Assembly: GCA_013298455.1 (NCBI GenBank)
Contig: JAAFHR010000174.1
Location: forward strand, 1-6,937
Direction: 5' to 3'
DNA: 6,937 nucleotides
Source: Betaproteobacteria bacterium
GTDB lineage: Bacteria > Pseudomonadota > Gammaproteobacteria > Burkholderiales > Casimicrobiaceae
Below the pieces are notes generated by a model, which was not told where the DNA came from, made no database searches, and saw only the letters and a list, made by a program, of their open reading frames with translations. This document shows positions 1-5,482 of the stretch, in pieces. Both the position numbers and the translations under genes were made by a program. The number at the start of each line of letters is the position of its first letter. Position 1 is the stretch's first letter.

Positions 1-27
1 GGGGAGAGGGAGCCGTATATTCATCGC

Positions 28-831
28 ATGTGGAACGCCAGCATCACCATCTTTGAGCCACGCCTTGATGCGCTGCGGGCGACCTTGGCGTCGGCGGAGG
101 CGTGTAGCGATTTGAGCTACGGCGTAGTCGTGGATAACGGCGCTAGTGCTGAGGCCAAGGCGCTCGTCACCCAATTCCCCAAGTTTCGCTACGAGCTCAA
201 TCCCGATGGCAATGCCGGGTTTGGCAACGCACACAATTTCGCCTTTCGCTCGTTGCCGTCTGCACCATTTCATGCGGTGTTGAATCCCGATATTCGCTTC
301 GAACCCGATGCGATCCGTCGGCTCCTTGAGACGATGTCGGCAGATAGAACGATTGGCCTTGCGGGGCCTGCACTACTCAATCCCGATGGCTCGCAGCAAT
401 TACTTTGCAAGCGCTACCCGAGTATCCGCGCGTTGCTGGCGCGGCGGTTTTTGCCGACGACTGTGAGCCAATGGATCGGTTTCGACGTAGACGCCGATTA
501 CTTCGAAATGAAGGACAGCGACTACGCCAAAGAGATCGAACCCGAATTCATGTCAGGCGCGCTGATGATGTTTCGCCGCGACACCTTTGAGCGACTGCGC
601 GGTTTCGATGAGCGCTTTTTTCTTTATTTTGAAGATTGCGACATCACGCTCCGAGCCCGGCGTTTGGGGCGTGCGGTCTATGTGCCCGGCGCTCGCGTCA
701 CCCACGATTGGGCACGCGGCTCGCATCGTTCGGTCAAGCTCACCTGGGTCACCATCGTTTCTCTAATCAAGCTATTCAACAAACACGGATGGCGCTGGCG
801 TGATCCCGCGCTCGCGCTGAAACACTTTTGA
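28..831 (+). CDS. Family 2 glycosyltransferase, rhamnosyltransferase-like (surface polysaccharide)
   Basis: Probable GT-A fold inverting glycosyltransferase that adds a sugar to a lipid-linked O-antigen or exopolysaccharide precursor at the cytoplasmic face of the inner membrane. Visible landmarks over 267 residues are the nucleotide-binding VVVDNGAS (33-40), GNAGFGNAHN (61-70), the LNPDI metal-site motif replacing a classical DXD (85-89), MSGALMMFRR (175-184) and GFDERFF followed by the acidic E202, D203, D205 group typical of the catalytic-base region. There is no transmembrane segment; the C-terminus (about 235-256) is a basic, aromatic amphipathic helix, as in WbbL/RfbF-like enzymes. The reading frame stays open to the left edge of the window, so an earlier start is possible. 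ATG 28 is preferred because the first beta strand (ASITIF) follows at once, as is usual. The stop overlaps the next gene by 4 nt. Donor and acceptor sugars cannot be told; rhamnose is only a family-level guess. Confidence 0.88.
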   Translation: MWNASITIFEPRLDALRATLASAEACSDLSYGVVVDNGASAEAKALVTQFPKFRYELNPDGNAGFGNAHNFAFRSLPSAPFHAVLNPDIRFEPDAIRRLLETMSADRTIGLAGPALLNPDGSQQLLCKRYPSIRALLARRFLPTTVSQWIGFDVDADYFEMKDSDYAKEIEPEFMSGALMMFRRDTFERLRGFDERFFLYFEDCDITLRARRLGRAVYVPGARVTHDWARGSHRSVKLTWVTIVSLIKLFNKHGWRWRDPALALKHF

Positions 832-1781
832 TCGCGATCACCGGAGCGTCTGGCTACATCGGTGCGCATTGCGTGTCGGAAGCGCTCCGCCGGGAGCGCC
901 GTGTATTGGCGCTTTCAACGCAACCTGCCCGAAGCGCGCTCATCAATCGAGGCGATCAACTGCGTTGGCAATTCGTCGGCGAGCACTACAACACACTCGA
1001 TCACCACGAATGGGTGGCTCGGCTCACCGGCGTTGAAACGCTGATTCACTGCGCGGCTCGGGTTCACCAAACGAGTCATGACGCCGCAGCATTGATGCAG
1101 CGAGACAACGCGTTGCTCACAAAAACGGTTGCCACAGCAGCCCGCGAAGCCGGTGTGGCACGGTTCGTATTTCTCAGCTCGGCGGCAGTATTTGGTGATG
1201 CGGTCAACCTTCCAGCTTATTCCGTAAACGCCAGCAGAATTCAGGGCTCCGCATATGCTTGCTCAAAAATTGAGGCAGAAGATTTCTTGCTGCAACGCCA
1301 GAGATCGCAAGGCGAAGCGATAGAAATTTTGCGCCCACCTGTTGTTTATGGTCGCGATGCACCCGGCAACATGATGCGGCTTGCGAAATGGGCTGCAAGC
1401 GGCTATCCGCTGCCGTTTGGCGCGATTCAAAATCGCCGTTCTATCGTGTCGATTCGGTCGCTGGTGAATGCGATTTTTTGGTGTGTTGAACGACCGATCG
1501 GCAACGGTTCGATCAACGTTTGGCATCCCACGGATCGTGAGCCGCTCTCCACCACGCAGATCGTCAACGCCATCGGGCGCGGCCTGAAGCGAGCACCGAA
1601 AAATGCGGCCGCACCCAGCGCACTCCTTCGCGCAGCGCTGATCGCCACCGGACAGCGGCGCATTGCACGGCAATTGCTCGACAGTTGGGAGCTCGACTCA
1701 AGCGCACTGATTGACGCGGGTTTCAGCGGCGCGATGGACGCCGAGATCGAGCTTGAATTGCTCGGGCGGTCGTTGCGTTGA
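828..1781 (+). CDS. NAD-dependent sugar-nucleotide epimerase/dehydratase (extended SDR)
   Basis: Extended short-chain dehydrogenase/reductase acting on a nucleotide sugar, most like the UDP-glucose/UDP-GlcNAc 4-epimerase group in O-antigen loci. The 317-residue protein has the Rossmann GASGYIG loop (6-12), HCAARVH after the fourth strand (74-80), the SS pair (117-118) before the active site, and the catalytic Y143-x3-K147 pair. RRSIVSIRSLVNAI (203-216) fits the usual substrate-binding segment. Length is normal for the family. The start is TTG at 828, needed because the Rossmann motif begins six residues later and no ATG lies near. TTG shares TTGA with the stop of the glycosyltransferase, and no strong Shine-Dalgarno is visible, so translational coupling is likely. 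Substrate is not determined: 4-epimerase, 4,6-dehydratase or 4-reductase activities all remain possible. A palindromic repeat begins just after the stop, marking the end of this operon. Confidence 0.88.
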   Translation: MIAITGASGYIGAHCVSEALRRERRVLALSTQPARSALINRGDQLRWQFVGEHYNTLDHHEWVARLTGVETLIHCAARVHQTSHDAAALMQRDNALLTKTVATAAREAGVARFVFLSSAAVFGDAVNLPAYSVNASRIQGSAYACSKIEAEDFLLQRQRSQGEAIEILRPPVVYGRDAPGNMMRLAKWAASGYPLPFGAIQNRRSIVSIRSLVNAIFWCVERPIGNGSINVWHPTDREPLSTTQIVNAIGRGLKRAPKNAAAPSALLRAALIATGQRRIARQLLDSWELDSSALIDAGFSGAMDAEIELELLGRSLR

Positions 1782-1782
1782 C

Positions 1783-1887
1783 TTTCGCCACAGATTTCAC
1801 AGATTGCGCAGATTTAGGTCTTGCGCTTCGCGCGCACACTCGGCTTCTAAGCTCATCTGTGAAATCTGTGAAATCTGTGGCGAGAAA
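1783..1887. repeat. Inverted repeat of 9-bp ATCTGTGAA units (copy 1)
   Basis: The left arm starts at about 1784 and the right arm ends near 1887. The block 1786-1805 (CGCCACAGATTTCACAGATT) is a perfect 20-bp inverted match to 1863-1882. Each arm is built of roughly 9-bp units of the form ATCTGTGAA or its complement. The central loop contains a small GCGCTTCGCGCGC palindrome. It begins 2-4 nt after the epimerase stop. The right arm is followed by GAGAAAAAA, not by a T run, so it does not read as an intrinsic terminator on the + strand. It resembles a repeat type scattered between genes in many environmental bacteria (recalled, not searched). Confidence 0.9.
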
Positions 1888-1907
1888 AAACAGCACAGCC
1901 GCCCCCC

Positions 1908-1913
1908 TACAAT
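1908..1913 (+). promoter_or_regulatory. Possible sigma-70 -10 element for rph
   Basis: TACAAT lies 24 nt upstream of the rph start and would give a leader of about 18 nt. It matches the -10 consensus at five of six positions. No good -35 is visible at the usual distance, where an A run and the end of the repeat arm lie. Call is tentative. Confidence 0.35.
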
Positions 1914-1925
1914 CCTGCCTTCGAC

Positions 1926-1931
1926 AAAGGA
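1926..1931 (+). promoter_or_regulatory. Ribosome binding site of rph
   Basis: AAAGGA with a 6-nt gap to ATG 1938 supports that start codon for rph and argues against an earlier in-frame start. Confidence 0.6.
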
Positions 1932-1937
1932 TTCCCC

Positions 1938-2657
1938 ATGCGCCCCTCAAACCGCGCCGCGAACGAGCTTCGCGCGATCAAAATTACGCCGCATTTCACC
2001 GTGCATGCCGAAGGCTCGGTGCTCATCGAATGCGGCAACACGCGGGTGCTGTGCAATGCCAGCGTTGAAAACAACGTGCCGCCACACAAACGCGGCAGTG
2101 GCGAAGGCTGGGTCACCGCTGAATACGGCATGCTCCCGCGCTCAACGCACACTCGCATGCGCCGCGAAGCTGCCAGCGGAAAGCAGAGCGGCCGCACGCA
2201 AGAAATTCAGCGCTTGATCGGCCGCAGTTTGCGCGCCGTAGTTGATTTGAAAAAACTCGGCGAGCGGCAAATCACGCTCGATTGCGACGTGCTGCAGGCC
2301 GACGGCGGCACACGCTGCGCATCGATCACCGGCGCGTATGTGGCACTGGCGATGGCGTGCAACCAACTCGTGAAATCGGGTGTGTTGACTGAATCGCCGC
2401 TCAATGATTCCGTTGGCGCAGTGTCGGTGGGTGTTTTTGAAGGTACGCCTGTACTCGATCTCGATTACGACGAAGATTCCAATTGCGAAACTGATATGAA
2501 CGTCGTGATGACTGGTTCGGGCGGGTTTGTGGAAGTGCAAGGCACAGCAGAGGGCAAGCCGTTTTCGCGGGCTGAGATGGATGCGTTGCTGGCGCTTGCT
2601 GAGCACGGACTGATGCAACTAAAAGCCGCGCAAACTGCAGCTATCGCCGCCGCATAA
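1938..2657 (+). CDS. rph: Ribonuclease PH (tRNA nucleotidyltransferase)
   Basis: Phosphorolytic 3'-to-5' exoribonuclease that trims the 3' ends of tRNA precursors and other RNAs, releasing nucleoside diphosphates; it works in the cytoplasm as a hexameric ring. The 239 residues match the family length. Signatures are GEGWVTAEYGMLPRSTHTR (55-73), GKQSGRTQEIQRLIGRSLRA (81-100) containing the phosphate-binding R86, DCDVLQADGGTR (115-126) whose GGTR ends in the second phosphate-binding arginine R126, and the metal-binding acidic stretch DLDYDED (174-180) plus D186. The start at ATG 1938 has a good AAAGGA site and gives the normal MRPSNRAANELR N-terminus. Nothing is missing or shifted. It is separated from the polysaccharide genes by a repeat and followed 2 nt after its stop by a REP-like element. 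In many relatives rph is followed directly by rdgB, as here if the repeats are ignored. Confidence 0.98.
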   Translation: MRPSNRAANELRAIKITPHFTVHAEGSVLIECGNTRVLCNASVENNVPPHKRGSGEGWVTAEYGMLPRSTHTRMRREAASGKQSGRTQEIQRLIGRSLRAVVDLKKLGERQITLDCDVLQADGGTRCASITGAYVALAMACNQLVKSGVLTESPLNDSVGAVSVGVFEGTPVLDLDYDEDSNCETDMNVVMTGSGGFVEVQGTAEGKPFSRAEMDALLALAEHGLMQLKAAQTAAIAAA

Positions 2658-2658
2658 C

Positions 2659-2681
2659 TTGTAGGAGCGGCTTGCCGCGAA
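2659..2681. repeat. REP-like element, left copy
   Basis: This 23-bp sequence contains GTAGGAGCGGCTTGCCGCG. It is itself a hairpin, GCGGC-TT-GCCGC, with a GTAGGAGC head. It starts 2 nt after the rph stop. It is a perfect inverted match to 2933-2955. The GTAGGAGCGGC head is characteristic of REP sequences known from pseudomonads and xanthomonads, which are mobilised by RAYT tyrosine transposases; no such transposase is in the window. Confidence 0.88.
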
Positions 2682-2745
2682 TAGCTTTGCGCGACCGTTT
2701 GCGGCGCGAAGCACTGCGTCGTTCCGCGCCCAAATCACGAGGCAA

Positions 2746-2872
2746 TTTTTTGACGCGGATTACGCTGATTCCGCAGATCAACGCAGATTATTTTTTGCTC
2801 AATCGTGGCTGTACTTTGAATAATCTGCGTCAATCAGCGCAATCAGCGCAATCAGCGTAATCTGCGTCAAAA
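2746..2872. repeat. Inverted repeat of 9-bp ATCNGCGNA units (copy 2)
   Basis: The left arm (2746-2792) starts TTTTTTGACGCGGATTACGC. The right arm (2819-2872) ends in the complementary TAATCTGCGTCAAAA. Units read ATCAGCGCA, ATCAGCGTA, ATCTGCGTC and similar. The right arm has one more 9-bp unit than the left. The loop is about 26 nt. The element sits inside the pair of REP-like copies. There is no T run after the right arm. Confidence 0.9.
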
Positions 2873-2932
2873 GATTCACTCCCGATCCCGACGACATCGA
2901 GCCACATCAACCGCCTTGCAATGTGGACGTTT

Positions 2933-2955
2933 TTCGCGGCAAGCCGCTCCTACAA
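2933..2955. repeat. REP-like element, right copy (inverted)
   Basis: Perfect 23-bp reverse complement of 2659-2681, ending GCCGCTCCTACAA. It ends 6 nt before the rdgB start codon, so together with the left copy it brackets the whole rph-rdgB gap. The pair could be a REP doublet (BIME-like) or the ends of a non-autonomous mobile unit of 297 bp. Confidence 0.88.
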
Positions 2956-2961
2956 CCCAGC

Positions 2962-3564
2962 ATGAAACTCACCCAACTCATCATCGCCACCGGCAACGCG
3001 AAAAAGCTCAAAGAGTTTGATCGACTGCTGGCGCCACTTGGTATCGAAGTGCTTCCGCAGAGTGCGTTTAACGTACCCGAAGCCCCCGAACCCCACTGCA
3101 CGTTTTTGGAAAACGCATTAGCGAAGGCGCGCAACGCCGCGAAGCACACTGGGCTCCCTGCACTGGCTGATGATTCAGGGATCTGCGTGGACGCGTTGGG
3201 CGGCGCACCTGGCGTCAACTCGGCCTACTACGCAGGCGCGCACAAAAGCGACGCCGACAACAATGCCAAACTCATTAGCGATTTACACGGCGTCAGCAAT
3301 CGCCGAGCCCACTACACCGCCGTGCTCGCGCTGGTGATATCTGAGCATGATCCCGAGCCGATCATCGCTGAAGGCCGTTGGTACGGCGAGGTGATCGACA
3401 CGCCCCGTGGCGCGGGCGGTTTTGGCTACGACCCGTATTTCCTCGACACAGAGCATCAACTCACGGGCGCGGAGTTGCCGCTTGACCTTAAAGCCAAGCG
3501 CTCGCACCGAGGTCGCGCGTTTGATAAATTGCTCGCAGAACTTCAATCACGAGGGCTCACTTAA
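2962..3564 (+). CDS. rdgB: XTP/dITP pyrophosphatase (RdgB/HAM1 family)
   Basis: Hydrolyses XTP, ITP and dITP to the monophosphate and pyrophosphate, keeping deaminated purines out of DNA and RNA; a cytoplasmic dimer. Counted from ATG 2962 the protein has 200 residues, close to the usual length of about 197. Seen in order: TGNAKK (10-15) for nucleotide binding, FLENALAKA (48-56), ADDSGICVDALGGAPGVNSA (69-88) with the catalytic acidic pair D70-D71, GGFGYDP (152-158) and KRSHRGRA (179-186) for base recognition. An in-frame GTG at 2923 would add 13 residues, but these would be translated from the REP-like repeat and are not family-like, so the ATG is preferred. No Shine-Dalgarno precedes it. The gene is followed after 3 nt by the yceH-like gene, suggesting one operon. 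Confidence 0.96.
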   Translation: MKLTQLIIATGNAKKLKEFDRLLAPLGIEVLPQSAFNVPEAPEPHCTFLENALAKARNAAKHTGLPALADDSGICVDALGGAPGVNSAYYAGAHKSDADNNAKLISDLHGVSNRRAHYTAVLALVISEHDPEPIIAEGRWYGEVIDTPRGAGGFGYDPYFLDTEHQLTGAELPLDLKAKRSHRGRAFDKLLAELQSRGLT

Positions 3565-3567
3565 CTC

Positions 3568-4209
3568 ATGCAAGCTGTTCTCGATCCCATCGAAGCGCGC
3601 GTCATCGGTACGATGATTGAAAAGCGCATTACCGTGCCCGACACTTACCCGCTCACCATCAATTCGTTGGTGAACGGCTGCAATCAGATGAACAACCGTG
3701 CGCCGGTGACGTCGCTGACCGAGGCTGAAGTTTCCTCTGCCGTTGAGCGCTTGCGAAATCGTGGCTTCACGAGCCTCTACACTGGGGCTGCAACGCGTGT
3801 TCCGAAATATTCCGAATCGTTTGTTGAGCGCTTGGGTTTGCAACGAAGCGAAGCGGCGCTGCTGTGTGAATTGATCCTGCGTGGCGCGCAAATGCCGGGT
3901 GAACTTCGCTCGCGGGCTGAGCGAATGCATGCGTTTGCTGATCTTGGTGAAGTTGAAACCACGCTCGCTGCGATGGCCGCGCTCACACCACCGCTCGTAG
4001 TGCAATTGCCCCGCGAGGCCGGTGCACGAGCCGCACGCTGGCAGCACATGCTCTTTGGCGGCGAGCTGCCAGACGCCGATGTGCCCGCATTGCCGCCTTC
4101 GAAAGCGGATCGTGAATCGGCGTTGGCGGAACGGGTGACTGCGCTTGAGGCCAAGGTGGCGGAGCTGGAAGAGCTATTGACCGCACTTCGTTTGCAGTTG
4201 GGGGCGTAA
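3568..4209 (+). CDS. yceH: YceH/DUF480 family protein
   Basis: Cytoplasmic protein of the YceH (UPF0502/DUF480) family, two winged-helix-like domains with no firmly established biochemical role. The 213 residues match the family length. Recognisable segments are LDPIEARVIGTMIEKRITVP (5-24), YPLTINSLVNGCNQMNNRAP (27-46), the strongly conserved LILRGAQMPGELRSRAERM (102-120), and a C-terminal heptad-rich coiled coil (about 180-211) after a Pro/Asp-rich linker (165-178). ATG 3568 lies 3 nt after the rdgB stop; GAGGG at 3551-3555, 12 nt upstream inside rdgB, may serve as a distant ribosome binding site, and translational coupling is likely. Adjacency to rdgB does not reveal a function. Family assignment is secure; any regulator-like DNA-binding role is inference from the fold. 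Confidence 0.93.
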   Translation: MQAVLDPIEARVIGTMIEKRITVPDTYPLTINSLVNGCNQMNNRAPVTSLTEAEVSSAVERLRNRGFTSLYTGAATRVPKYSESFVERLGLQRSEAALLCELILRGAQMPGELRSRAERMHAFADLGEVETTLAAMAALTPPLVVQLPREAGARAARWQHMLFGGELPDADVPALPPSKADRESALAERVTALEAKVAELEELLTALRLQLGA

Positions 4210-4243
4210 CTCTTGCGGCCACGTCAACGCACGATTCCGCGAT

Positions 4244-4313
4244 CCGTTCGGGCTGAGCTTGTCGAAGCCTTAGCACAATGCCGCCAACCCTTCGACAAGC
4301 TCAGGGTGAACGG
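4244..4313. repeat. CTTCGACAAGCTCAG inverted pair
   Basis: The 24-bp arms at 4244-4267 and 4290-4313 are inverted copies differing at three adjacent positions. The inner 15 bp (CTGAGCTTGTCGAAG at 4253-4267, its complement at 4290-4304) are perfect, with a 22-nt loop. It lies 34 nt after the yceH stop. The TTCGACAAGCTCAGG core resembles an intergenic repeat common in diverse bacterial genomes (recalled, not searched). No T run follows, so it is a hairpin but not a typical intrinsic terminator. Confidence 0.88.
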
Positions 4314-4387
4314 GACTTAAACCAGTGCTGCTCCACTGACGAGCATCGATTTACGTTTCGCCGCAGACAAACACCGAGGTGCCGACC

Positions 4388-4441
4388 AAAAAATCCGCGT
4401 TCATCTGCGATAAATCTGCGAAATCCGCGTTAAAAAATCTG
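4388..4441. repeat. Single-arm 9-bp-unit repeat (copy 3, ATCYGCG units)
   Basis: Four units, ATCCGCGTTC, ATCTGCGATAA, ATCTGCGAA and ATCCGCGTT, run at spacings of 9-11 bp, flanked by AAAAAATCCGC on the left and AAAAAATCTG on the right. No clear opposite arm is present; GTTTCGCCGCAGAC near 4355-4368 may be a decayed remnant. The element lies 44 nt before panB. The rest of the gap 4210-4484 shows no gene. Confidence 0.75.
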
Positions 4442-4484
4442 TTCGAAGTCTCAATCGCATCACCTACCGTCGCCGCTGAAAACC

Positions 4485-5318
4485 ATGTCATCCCACCCCC
4501 AAGAACCCGCCGCCTCGACCCGCAAACCGATCAACCTGCATCGCCTACGCGAACTTCACGCGAGCGGCGAAAAGCTCACGATGCTCACCTGCTACGACGC
4601 CACCTTCGCGCGTGTTGCCGATGACGCTGGCGTTGAGATGCTGTTGGTGGGCGATTCGCTGGGCATGGTGTTGCAGGGTAAATCGAGCACGCTGCCAGTG
4701 ACGATCGACGAGATGATTTATCACGTTCGTTCCGTGGTGGCCGGTAACAGAACTGCGTGGATCATTGGCGATATGCCATTCGCGAGCTATCAAGAAAGTC
4801 CGTCTCAAGCCTGCGCCAATGCGGCGCGATTGATGCAAGCCGGTGCGCACATGGTGAAGCTCGAAGGCGGCGGTTGGACGAATGAAACCGTTCGTTTTCT
4901 GAGCGAACGCGGCATTCCGGTCAGCGCGCATTTGGGGCTCACGCCGCAGTCGGTTCACGCCCTCGGCGGCTATCGAATTCAAGGCAAAACAGACGCCGCA
5001 GCTGACATTTTGAAGCGCGATGCGAAGGCGATTGCGGATGCGGGCGCGGCGATGTTGGTGCTCGAATTGTTGCCCTCAATACTTGCCAAAGACATCACTG
5101 AAATGCTGCCGATTCCGGTGATCGGCATTGGCGCGGGCGTGGATTGCTCGGGGCAAGTCTTGGTGCTGCACGACATGCTGGGTTTGACCAAAGGCAAGTT
5201 ACCACGCTTCGTGAAAAACTTTATGAACGGCGCGCCGAGTATTGAGGCAGCGATTGCAAACTACGTTGTCGAGGTGAAGGCGAAGCGTTTTCCTGAGAAT
5301 GCCGTGCATGGGTATTAA
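4485..5318 (+). CDS. panB: 3-methyl-2-oxobutanoate hydroxymethyltransferase
   Basis: Ketopantoate hydroxymethyltransferase: transfers a one-carbon unit from 5,10-methylene-tetrahydrofolate to 2-oxoisovalerate, the first committed step to pantothenate and CoA. It is a cytoplasmic TIM-barrel enzyme, decameric in characterised members. The 277 residues show LTCYDATFARVADDAGVEML (34-53), LVGDSLGMVLQG (54-65) with metal ligand D57, GDMPFASYQ (95-103) with D96, MVKLEGG (123-129) with K125 and metal ligand E127, AHLGLTPQS (148-156), LVLELLP (191-197) with the catalytic base E194, and PVIGIGAG (211-218). An unconserved N-terminal extension of about 12 residues rich in Pro and Ser precedes the barrel. 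ATG 4485 has only a weak ribosome site. Its usual partner panC is not next to it; both flanks are repeats, so it is probably transcribed alone or by read-through. Confidence 0.97.
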   Translation: MSSHPQEPAASTRKPINLHRLRELHASGEKLTMLTCYDATFARVADDAGVEMLLVGDSLGMVLQGKSSTLPVTIDEMIYHVRSVVAGNRTAWIIGDMPFASYQESPSQACANAARLMQAGAHMVKLEGGGWTNETVRFLSERGIPVSAHLGLTPQSVHALGGYRIQGKTDAAADILKRDAKAIADAGAAMLVLELLPSILAKDITEMLPIPVIGIGAGVDCSGQVLVLHDMLGLTKGKLPRFVKNFMNGAPSIEAAIANYVVEVKAKRFPENAVHGY

Positions 5319-5321
5319 CAC

Positions 5322-5434
5322 CACTGTTCCCTCCCCTTCAAGGGGAGGGTTAGGGTGGGGATGGTTTTCTAGCCTATTTCGGGCGAAACACCATCCCCCT
5401 CCTAGCCTCCCCCTTGAAGGGGGAGGGACCAGTG
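5322..5434. repeat. CCCTCCCCTTCAAGGGG inverted pair with nested hairpins
   Basis: The arms at 5322-5365 and 5390-5434 are long imperfect inverted copies; both outer ends read CACTG and both inner ends ATGGT in the same sense. Each arm also contains its own 8-bp hairpin: CCCTCCCC with GGGGAGGG at 5329-5349, and CCTCCCCC with GGGGGAGG at 5406-5426. The loop holds a small TTTCG-GG-CGAAA hairpin (5377-5388). The element starts 4 nt after the panB stop. It could fold as one long stem or as two or three separate hairpins. No T tract follows. Confidence 0.9.
5342..5360 (+). other. Predicted G-quadruplex motif
   Basis: GGGGAGGGTTAGGGTGGGG gives four runs of at least three G with loops of 1, 3 and 1 nt, satisfying the standard quadruplex pattern. 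It lies on the coding strand 24 nt after the panB stop, so it would also be in the mRNA. The matching segment in the opposite arm has only two-G runs in its middle, so it is a weaker candidate. Confidence 0.6.
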
Positions 5435-5471
5435 CTTCTCGTCGTTTCACATTGACTTTCCCCGGGAGGGC

Positions 5472-5478
5472 AAGGGGA
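5472..5478 (+). promoter_or_regulatory. Ribosome binding site of hemW within a repeat-like sequence
   Basis: AAGGGGA is 4 nt before ATG 5483. It sits in the stretch 5458-5479 (core CCCCGGGAGGGCAAGGGG), which looks like a fragment of a G/C-run repeat, so the translation signal of hemW may have been supplied by repeat DNA. Confidence 0.4.
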
Positions 5479-5482
5479 CACC

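Noticed and set aside
1784..1887. Intrinsic terminator after the epimerase
   Set aside because: The hairpin is strong, but it is followed by an A run, not a T run, on the + strand, and no T run follows on the other strand; treated as a repeat.
1711..2217. 168-codon open frame on the + strand across the epimerase end, the repeat and the rph start
   Set aside because: It overlaps two well-supported genes in another frame, runs through a repeat, and its translation is Arg/Ser/Cys-rich with no recognisable family.
2142..2618. 158-codon open frame on the - strand
   Set aside because: Antisense to rph, with no family signature.
2672..2860. 62-codon open frame in the rph-rdgB gap
   Set aside because: Composed almost wholly of REP-like and 9-bp-unit repeat sequence (its end reads as Gln-Ser-Ala repeats), with no support as a gene.
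3547..4047. 166-codon open frame on the - strand
   Set aside because: Antisense to the yceH-like gene, which matches its family over its whole length; typical shadow in GC-rich DNA.
4388..4441. CRISPR-like short array
   Set aside because: Units are only about 9 bp and adjacent, with no spacers of uniform length and no cas genes.
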